Below are positions 14,167 through 18,743 of a stretch of DNA of 18,743 bases, one piece after another. The position numbers were made by a program, and so were the translations under genes. This DNA comes from CALFXN01 sp937957815 (GTDB taxonomy: Bacteria; Synergistota; Synergistia; Synergistales; Aminobacteriaceae). Position 1 is the stretch's first letter; each line of letters starts with the position of its first letter. Under the pieces are notes generated by a model that was not told the origin of the DNA, did not search any database, and saw only the letters and a program-made list of their open reading frames with translations. The stretch is taken from the NCBI GenBank assembly GCA_036788195.1, contig DAIQNX010000051.1, positions 1-18,743 on the forward strand. The letters are read 5' to 3'.

Positions 14167-14535
14167 ATGGAACGTATTCCCGCAGGCGTCGCGCCGCACA
14201 CGGACGTGCCTGTGCAGCTTCAGGGAGAAATGCCGCAAGAGATGGGACCGAGGGAGCCAGGGAGACTTTCCGGCGAAGACGTTCTCGAACGCCTTCGCAA
14301 GGCCCTCGCGGAGATCGACGACGAACGCCTCGCGATCCTCGACCGGCACCACGAAATGGTTGCCAAGTCACAGAAGATGACCATGGAATACATCAGGAAA
14401 AAACTCGCCGAGAAACGGATCTTCGATGCCGAACAGCTCGACGACGCCCTCCTTGAAAAGGCGATCGTCGAACGTATCAACTCGAGAAACCGTCTCGAGG
14501 AGGACGCGCTCAAAAGAAACCTGAAAGACGGATAG
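14167..14535 (+). CDS. Small helical protein of unknown function
   Basis: A 122-aa cytoplasmic protein with ATG at 14167 behind GGAAGGAGCGGAGG. Residues 1-34 are proline- and glycine-rich and probably disordered; residues 35-122 are strongly charged and helical, with no membrane segment or signal peptide. The stretch DVLERLRKALAEIDDERL with a second helix carrying KSQKM loosely recalls the AroQ chorismate-mutase fold, but the catalytic arginine expected in the ...LLxxR... helix is replaced (ILDRHHEM), so I do not call it a mutase. It stands 80 nt after the binding-protein gene and is the last gene before a hairpin, so it may be the final member of the hydF operon. Confidence 0.7.
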   Translation: MERIPAGVAPHTDVPVQLQGEMPQEMGPREPGRLSGEDVLERLRKALAEIDDERLAILDRHHEMVAKSQKMTMEYIRKKLAEKRIFDAEQLDDALLEKAIVERINSRNRLEEDALKRNLKDG

Positions 14536-14549
14536 CCCGTCTCCTTTCA
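14526..14549 (+). terminator. Weak intrinsic terminator overlapping a stop codon
   Basis: AGACGG (14526-14531) pairs with CCGTCT (14537-14542) around the TAG stop codon and is followed by CCTTTC. The stem is short and the T-run poor, so it may be only a partial end to the hydF operon. Confidence 0.35.
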
Positions 14550-14595
14550 GAGATACCGTAATTGCCTCGGACCCTCCCGTCGTGACTGCGGTTAC

Positions 14596-14625
14596 TTGAC
14601 AGAGTTTTAATCAGAATATTACTAT
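14596..14625 (+). promoter_or_regulatory. Promoter of the flavoenzyme-dehydrogenase-decarboxylase operon
   Basis: TTGACA (14596-14601) is a perfect -35. TACTAT (14620-14625) at 18-nt spacing is the best -10. The region 14600-14650 is strikingly A+T-rich for this genome. Two copies of the self-complementary AATATT (14615-14620 and 14633-14638) flank the -10 and could be a regulator site. Confidence 0.55.
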
Positions 14626-14668
14626 CTCTATAAATATTTGAGACTCAATTGAAAAGGCGGCGAGTGCG

Positions 14669-16621
14669 ATGTTCGATCTGCTGTTCAGCCCCGTGCGAAT
14701 CGGGCGGGTCGAGATCCGGAACCGCGTTGCGATGACGCCGATGGGCGTCAACCTCGGCGCGTCCGGAGGCGGCGTTACCGACGACATCATCGCGTTCTAC
14801 GAGGCCCGGGCCCGGGGAGGGGTCGGACTCATCGTCAGCGAACTCTGCCGCGTCATGGACGGGGCAGGGGCCGCAGACCCGTGCCAGCTCTCCGTGCGGA
14901 GCGTCTGCGACGTCCCCGGACTGGCGCGGCTCGTCGACTCGGTGCGAAAGTACGGCGCGAAGGTATTCCTCCAGCTGCATCACCCCGGACGCGAGGGGCA
15001 CGCCGCGATCGGCGGCGAACAGCCCGTCGCGCCGTCCGTCGTCGAGCATCCCGGCGGCGGCGAAATGGCCCGGGAGCTGACGATTCCGGAGATCGAACGC
15101 ATCCGGGATGCGTTCGTGAATGGCGCGTTCGTCGCGAAAATGGCGGGAGCGGACGGCGTCGAGATTCACGGAGCGCACGGCTACCTCGTCAACAGCTTCC
15201 TGTCGCCCTACCTCAACCGGCGGACCGACCGCTACGGCGGGAGCTTCGAGAACCGGATGCGCTTCCCGCTCGAGATTCTCGCGGGAGTCCGGAAAGTCTG
15301 CGGCCCGGACTTTCCAGTCGGGTTCCGGCTCTCGGCCGACGAATTCCTCGGGGACCGGGGGAACGATCTCGCCGCCACGTGCCGGATCGCCGCGGAACTC
15401 GAAAAGGCCGGCGCCGATTTCCTCGATATCAGCTGCTCCATCCCCGACAGCCCGAAGGCCATCGTCTGCATCGAGCCGGGGACCTTCGAACAGGGCTGGA
15501 AGAAGTACATGGCGGCGGAAATTCGGAAACACGTGACCATTCCCCTCATCGCGGTCGCGAACGTCAAGGAGCCCGAAGTCGCGGAGGCGATCCTCGAAGA
15601 AGGCTGCTGCGACATCGTCGGAGTCGCGCGCGCCCACCTCGCTGACCCCGATTGGTGCAACAAGGCGAAGGCGGGAAAGAGCGAAAGCATCACCAAGTGC
15701 ATCGGCTGTCTCGCGTGTTTCGACGAAATCTGCCATCTGCGGCACGTCAAGTGTGCCGTCAATCCCAAAACGGGACGGGAACGCGAATTCGCCCGCCCGG
15801 AGCGCGACGGCACCGGACGGACCGTCGTCGTGGTCGGCGGCGGCCCGTCGGGATTCACCGCCGCGCGGGTTCTTCGCGAACGCGGCTTTCGGGTCGTGCT
15901 CTTCGACGGCTCCCCGAGGCTCGGAGGCATGCTGAACGTGGCGGACAGGGGCCTCGGCAAGGAAAAGATCACGCGGCTCGTCGACTCGATGGTCGTCCAG
16001 GCGGAGGGGAGCGGCGTCGAATTGCGACTCGGCGAGGAGGCGACCGTCGGAAAGGTGAAGGCGCTCGCTCCCTGCGGGGTCTTTCTGGCTTGCGGCGCCC
16101 GGCCCTTCATCCCCCCGATCCCCGGAATCGACGGAAAGAACGTGACGACTGCCGAGGACGTCCTTCTCGGCCGGTCGGAAGTCGTCGGCGACTGCGTGGT
16201 AGCGGGTTCCGGGATGACGGGCCTCGAGACCGCGGAGGTCGTCCTCGGCGCGGGACACAGGACGACGATCGTCGACATGCTGCCGGAAATCGGCGCGGGA
16301 GCGTTCCCCGGCGTGATCGCGGACATCATGAACCGTATGGAGCCGCACTCTCCGACCTATCTCCCCGGACACAGACTGTTGCGGGTCACCCCGCACGGCG
16401 TCGAACTCGAATGCATCAAAAGCGGACAGAAAGTGTCCGTCACGGCCGAAACGGTGATTCTGGCGCTTGGGGTGAGGCCGAGAAAGGACGTCATCGACGC
16501 CTTCAGAAACGACTTTCCCGATGCGGTGGTTCTCGGTGACGCGGTGCGCGGTGGACGGATCATTGACGCGACGCAGGACGCGTACGGGCGGGCATTCGTT
16601 TTCGAACCTCAGGACAGCTGA
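14669..16621 (+). CDS. NADH:flavin oxidoreductase, FadH/BaiCD (Old Yellow Enzyme) type
   Basis: A 650-aa cytoplasmic enzyme of the 2,4-dienoyl-CoA reductase/2-enoate reductase group, which reduces activated C=C bonds using FMN, a 4Fe-4S cluster, FAD and NAD(P)H. Residues ~1-340 form the FMN barrel (FSPVRIGRVEIRNRVAMTPM, FLQLHHPGR, EIHGAHGYLVNSFLSP, RRTDRYGGSFENR). The cluster motif is CIGCLACFDEICHLRHVKC (Cys344, 347, 350, 355, 362). The third spacing is x2 rather than the usual x3, with Cys355 as an extra cysteine. Residues ~385 onward are the FAD domain (VVVVGGGPSGFTAARVL) and a second dinucleotide fold (VAGSGMTGLETAEVVLGAG). The ATG at 14669 follows AAAAGGCGG. It is the first gene of a three-gene operon. 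Confidence 0.93.
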   Translation: MFDLLFSPVRIGRVEIRNRVAMTPMGVNLGASGGGVTDDIIAFYEARARGGVGLIVSELCRVMDGAGAADPCQLSVRSVCDVPGLARLVDSVRKYGAKVFLQLHHPGREGHAAIGGEQPVAPSVVEHPGGGEMARELTIPEIERIRDAFVNGAFVAKMAGADGVEIHGAHGYLVNSFLSPYLNRRTDRYGGSFENRMRFPLEILAGVRKVCGPDFPVGFRLSADEFLGDRGNDLAATCRIAAELEKAGADFLDISCSIPDSPKAIVCIEPGTFEQGWKKYMAAEIRKHVTIPLIAVANVKEPEVAEAILEEGCCDIVGVARAHLADPDWCNKAKAGKSESITKCIGCLACFDEICHLRHVKCAVNPKTGREREFARPERDGTGRTVVVVGGGPSGFTAARVLRERGFRVVLFDGSPRLGGMLNVADRGLGKEKITRLVDSMVVQAEGSGVELRLGEEATVGKVKALAPCGVFLACGARPFIPPIPGIDGKNVTTAEDVLLGRSEVVGDCVVAGSGMTGLETAEVVLGAGHRTTIVDMLPEIGAGAFPGVIADIMNRMEPHSPTYLPGHRLLRVTPHGVELECIKSGQKVSVTAETVILALGVRPRKDVIDAFRNDFPDAVVLGDAVRGGRIIDATQDAYGRAFVFEPQDS

Positions 16622-16636
16622 AAGGGGACGGGACAG

Positions 16637-17449
16637 ATGAGCAGAACGGGCGAGTACTATTCGGGAAAGATCGCGGTCGTGACGGGCGGCGCTTCGGGGG
16701 TCGGACTCGCGCTGTCGGAGAGGATGCTCTCATACGGGGCGAAAAAGGTCATCCTCGCGGATTACAACGCGGAGAACCTCGAACGGGAAACGGCGAGACT
16801 GAACGGGGAACATCCGGGAAGTGTGCACGGTCTTCGGTGTGACGTCACGAAGGAAGCGGACGTGTCGGCGACGATCCGCGAGGCCGCCAGGCTCGGCGAC
16901 GGACGGGTCGACATCCTCTTCAACAACGCCGGGGCGGGCTTCGGCGGAGGCTTCGACACGCTGACGAACGAAGATTGGGAAAAGGCCTTCGCGCTGAACT
17001 TCTACGGAGCGCTGTACGGAATCCGCGCCGTGTTGCCGATCATGCGGGCGCAGGGGGGCGGGCATATCGTCGATGTGATTTCCGGCATCGCCTTCATGCC
17101 CATGGCGCTGCAGACGATGTACGCGGCGACGAAGGCGGCCCTCAACGGGCTGACGCTCGCGCTGCGGTACGAATACTGGGACGAGAACATCCGCTTCACC
17201 TCGACGACTCCCGGCACGACGATCACGGGAATCTGGAAGGGGAGCGAGCCGCCGAAGGGGGCGCAGACGGCGCAGCAGTCCGCGACCACCATCCTCGAAG
17301 GGGTGGCGAAAAACGAACGCCTCGTCTTCGGCGACGCGGGAGACCTCGACGGCGCAAAGACCTGCTTCCACCCCGAAGCCGCGGGGGCGATAGACGACTA
17401 CCTGCTGAACGTGGCCCGCAAGCGCAAGAGGGGCGAATGGGCCGTATAG
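16637..17449 (+). CDS. Short-chain dehydrogenase/reductase (SDR)
   Basis: A 270-aa classical SDR that oxidises or reduces an alcohol/ketone with NAD(P). Visible are the cofactor motif TGGASGVG (residues 16-23), the acidic residue after strand 2 (LADYNAE, favouring NAD over NADP), DILFNNAG, and the catalytic Ser149-Tyr162-Lys166 in the normal spacing (SGIAF..., MYAATK). The segment after the active site lacks the common PG(x)VxT and reads TTPGTTITGIWKG. The start has an A/G-rich Shine-Dalgarno (AAAGGGGACGGG) and lies 15 nt after the flavoenzyme, so the two are co-transcribed. The substrate is unknown; together with the flavoenzyme it suggests successive reductions or oxidations of a cyclic or unsaturated ketone. 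Confidence 0.93.
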   Translation: MSRTGEYYSGKIAVVTGGASGVGLALSERMLSYGAKKVILADYNAENLERETARLNGEHPGSVHGLRCDVTKEADVSATIREAARLGDGRVDILFNNAGAGFGGGFDTLTNEDWEKAFALNFYGALYGIRAVLPIMRAQGGGHIVDVISGIAFMPMALQTMYAATKAALNGLTLALRYEYWDENIRFTSTTPGTTITGIWKGSEPPKGAQTAQQSATTILEGVAKNERLVFGDAGDLDGAKTCFHPEAAGAIDDYLLNVARKRKRGEWAV

Positions 17450-17493
17450 GTACGAAGTCCGATGCAATTCACGACCGGCAAGGAGGGAGAATC

Positions 17494-18360
17494 ATGAGAA
17501 ACGGCAGTTTCTTCGTTCCGCGCGAACAGATCCGTCCGTTCTTCAACCCCGGCTCGATGAACAACGAAGAGGGGCTGTATCTCGCGTGGGAGACCGACCC
17601 GGCGACCGCCCGCCGCGTGCTGCCGCCGCAGCTCGACCTCTTCAGCGCGGAACACCCGATTGTGATGGTGTACGTTGTCGACATCCGCGAGCCCACCTTC
17701 GCTTCGTGGTACATGGAAGGCGGCATCATGATGCTCGCCCGCTACCGCGAGAAGACGGGAGCCTATATGCTGAACCTTCAGCTCAGCGGCCCAGGGGCCT
17801 GCACCGGAATGAACAGCGGCCGGGAATTTTCGGGGCTGCCGAAGAAAATCTGCGAGAAGATCGTCGTCGAACGGAACGACACGTTGGCGCACGCGGTCAT
17901 CGAGAGCAAGGGACGGCGGATATTCGACGCGGAGATCGAACTCGGCGGCTACAACGAACCACTCATGGGAGAACTCCACCCGGACGCGGGCCCCGGCCGC
18001 AGGGAACGGGGAGCGTGCTTCCTGTTCCGCTACCGGACGGATACGGCGCCGGACGGGCACATGACGTTTCCGGAGGCGACCCTTCTCAACTACGACAGCG
18101 TGACCGACTATTCCTCGTGGGAACCGGCGGCCATCAGATCCATCACGATGGAGCCGTCCCTTGACGACCCCTGGGCGGAGATGACCGTCGTGAAACCGAT
18201 CGGCGCGGCGTACAGCGTCAACTCGAACTGGGTCGCCGGACTCTCGTGCCTCGCGCAATTCACGGGCGACGAAGCGGATTCCCTGATCTCCTATCTCTTC
18301 ACGGGTCGGTGGGATCGCTCGACCATTCGTCCCGGACACCAGCGCTACGGACAGTTATGA
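17494..18360 (+). CDS. Acetoacetate decarboxylase-superfamily protein with altered active site
   Basis: A 288-aa protein of the ADC superfamily. The ATG at 17494 follows AAGGAGGGAG. The Schiff-base region reads SGREFSGLPKK, so the lysine pair of Clostridium ADC (Lys115-Lys116) is kept as Lys117-Lys118, and its Glu76 is kept as Glu75. Arg29 of the Clostridium enzyme aligns with Glu25 and its Glu61 with Tyr60. ADC forms acetone from acetoacetate; homologues lacking those residues use the same lysine for aldol, dehydration or cyclisation chemistry. Here a simple acetoacetate decarboxylase role is therefore doubtful. It follows the dehydrogenase by 44 nt and ends the operon. Confidence 0.88.
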   Translation: MRNGSFFVPREQIRPFFNPGSMNNEEGLYLAWETDPATARRVLPPQLDLFSAEHPIVMVYVVDIREPTFASWYMEGGIMMLARYREKTGAYMLNLQLSGPGACTGMNSGREFSGLPKKICEKIVVERNDTLAHAVIESKGRRIFDAEIELGGYNEPLMGELHPDAGPGRRERGACFLFRYRTDTAPDGHMTFPEATLLNYDSVTDYSSWEPAAIRSITMEPSLDDPWAEMTVVKPIGAAYSVNSNWVAGLSCLAQFTGDEADSLISYLFTGRWDRSTIRPGHQRYGQL

Positions 18361-18388
18361 CCGCGGGACGCTCCCGTTCTTCGGCGAT

Positions 18389-18595
18389 ATGCAGTCGTAT
18401 TTCATCGTTCAGCGAAGCGACGGTTTCCGGAGCCTGAAACCGGACTGGTGGATCGTCATGGAGGCGTACCGGAACGCTCCGTCGAAGGAAAACCTGGAGC
18501 TTGCCCGGCGCGCGTTTCCCGATGCGTATGTCCGGCGTGCGACCGCGCTCGTAACGAAGCCGATACCGGTATACGAAGAGCTGGTCGACAAATAA
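18389..18595 (+). CDS. Small orphan protein of unknown function
   Basis: A 68-aa frame with protein-like composition (for example SLKPDWWIVMEAYRNAPSKE and PIPVYEELVDK), no signal or membrane segment. No good Shine-Dalgarno precedes the ATG at 18389 and the open frame continues upstream without another ATG, overlapping the end of the ADC-family gene out of frame. It might be a real small gene, a remnant of a longer one, or a chance frame. No homology is recognised. Confidence 0.4.
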   Translation: MQSYFIVQRSDGFRSLKPDWWIVMEAYRNAPSKENLELARRAFPDAYVRRATALVTKPIPVYEELVDK

Positions 18596-18653
18596 TGTAT
18601 CCCTGCATGAGGGAGAAAAGTCGGCAGCTTTCGCCCGTTCGTTTGTATCGGAG

Positions 18654-18667
18654 GCAGCCGCGGCTGC
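18654..18667. repeat. 14-bp perfect palindrome upstream of the tRNA gene
   Basis: GCAGCCGCGGCTGC is its own reverse complement. It lies about 25 bases before the -10 of the tRNA gene, near the -35 region, and has no T-run after it. A binding site or part of a transcript end are both possible. Confidence 0.4.
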
Positions 18668-18690
18668 GCTACTGGACGGAACAACGGTTT

Positions 18691-18696
18691 TATGAT
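18691..18696 (+). promoter_or_regulatory. -10 element of the tRNA-Leu gene
   Basis: TATGAT matches the -10 consensus at 5 of 6 and lies 15 nt before the mature 5' end of the tRNA. The -35 region shows no clear hexamer. Confidence 0.4.
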
Positions 18697-18711
18697 AAAA
18701 AAGTGTCCGCT

Positions 18712-18743
18712 GCCGGAGTGGCGGAATGGTAGACGCAGCGGAC
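18712..18743 (+). tRNA. tRNA-Leu, 5' part only (window ends inside the gene)
   Basis: The segment opens with acceptor strand GCCGGAG, then T8 and G9, then a D-arm GCGGAATGGTAGACGC, and ends in the 5' half of an anticodon stem AGCGGAC. This opening is characteristic of bacterial leucine tRNAs (class II, long variable arm). The anticodon lies beyond the window edge, so the isoacceptor is not visible. Confidence 0.85.

Noticed and set aside
14167..14535. Chorismate mutase
   Set aside because: Only one helix is reminiscent of AroQ, and the arginine expected in the active-site helix is not present.
14645..16396. A 583-codon open frame on the minus strand
   Set aside because: It is the antisense of the FadH-type flavoenzyme; GC-rich codon bias opens this frame. 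Its composition (Asp/Arg/His-rich) is not protein-like.
18357..18437. A 26-codon frame whose ATG overlaps the stop of the ADC-family gene
   Set aside because: ATGA coupling is tempting, but the peptide is serine/arginine-rich, has no recognisable character and conflicts with the more protein-like 18389-18595 frame.
1..18743. CRISPR arrays, insertion sequences, prophage modules
   Set aside because: No regularly spaced repeats, transposase motifs or phage structural genes were seen; the only hint of rearrangement is the left 400 bases.

Overview
The window looks like chromosome from a GC-rich, strictly anaerobic, fermentative bacterium. Synergistota is my best guess, an inference from gene content: [FeFe]-hydrogenase maturation genes, a sodium:solute symporter with a tiny partner protein, corrinoid adenosylation, and no sign of respiration. 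No rRNA or complete marker gene is present to confirm it. Most genes are GC-rich with clear AGGAGG-type ribosome binding sites, tight spacing and short overlaps. The first ~400 bases are visibly richer in A+T.

Region 1 (1-2914). The left edge holds an out-of-frame fragment of the ribosome-assembly GTPase RsgA on the minus strand, next to an unrecognised open frame. An extended -10 promoter then drives a ~185-nt structured RNA that I assign to 6S RNA, closed by a strong terminator (595-623). Directly after it come a HAD-family hydrolase with an unexplained C-terminal extension and the replication-associated ATPase RarA, overlapping by 22 nt.

Region 2 (2908-6074, minus strand). Read in transcription order: a secreted purine nucleoside permease-family protein, a PduO-type cob(I)alamin adenosyltransferase, a GntR/FCD regulator, and a DUF218 (ElyC/YdcF-type) membrane protein that converges on rarA.

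Region 3 (6075-9081). A divergent promoter pair faces the permease gene on one side and, on the other, a long structured leader (predicted three-way junction followed by a terminator-like hairpin). The leader precedes a 32-aa membrane peptide, an SSS-family sodium symporter and an arginase/agmatinase-family hydrolase. These plausibly form an uptake-and-hydrolysis unit for a nitrogenous solute. The hydrolase lacks the glutamate that binds guanidinium in arginase.

Region 4 (9128-14542). A near-consensus promoter precedes hydF, hydE, an SsuC-like permease, an SsuB-like ATPase, an SsuA-like binding protein and a 122-aa unknown. Four of the five junctions are overlaps or a 4-nt gap, so hydrogenase-maturation genes appear translationally coupled to an ABC importer. 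No hydG or hydrogenase gene is in the window.

Region 5 (14596-18595). A separate promoter precedes an Old Yellow Enzyme/2,4-dienoyl-CoA reductase-type flavoenzyme, a short-chain dehydrogenase and an acetoacetate decarboxylase-superfamily protein with an altered active site. These look like one catabolic or modifying pathway of unknown substrate. A small orphan frame follows, and the window ends inside a tRNA-Leu gene.
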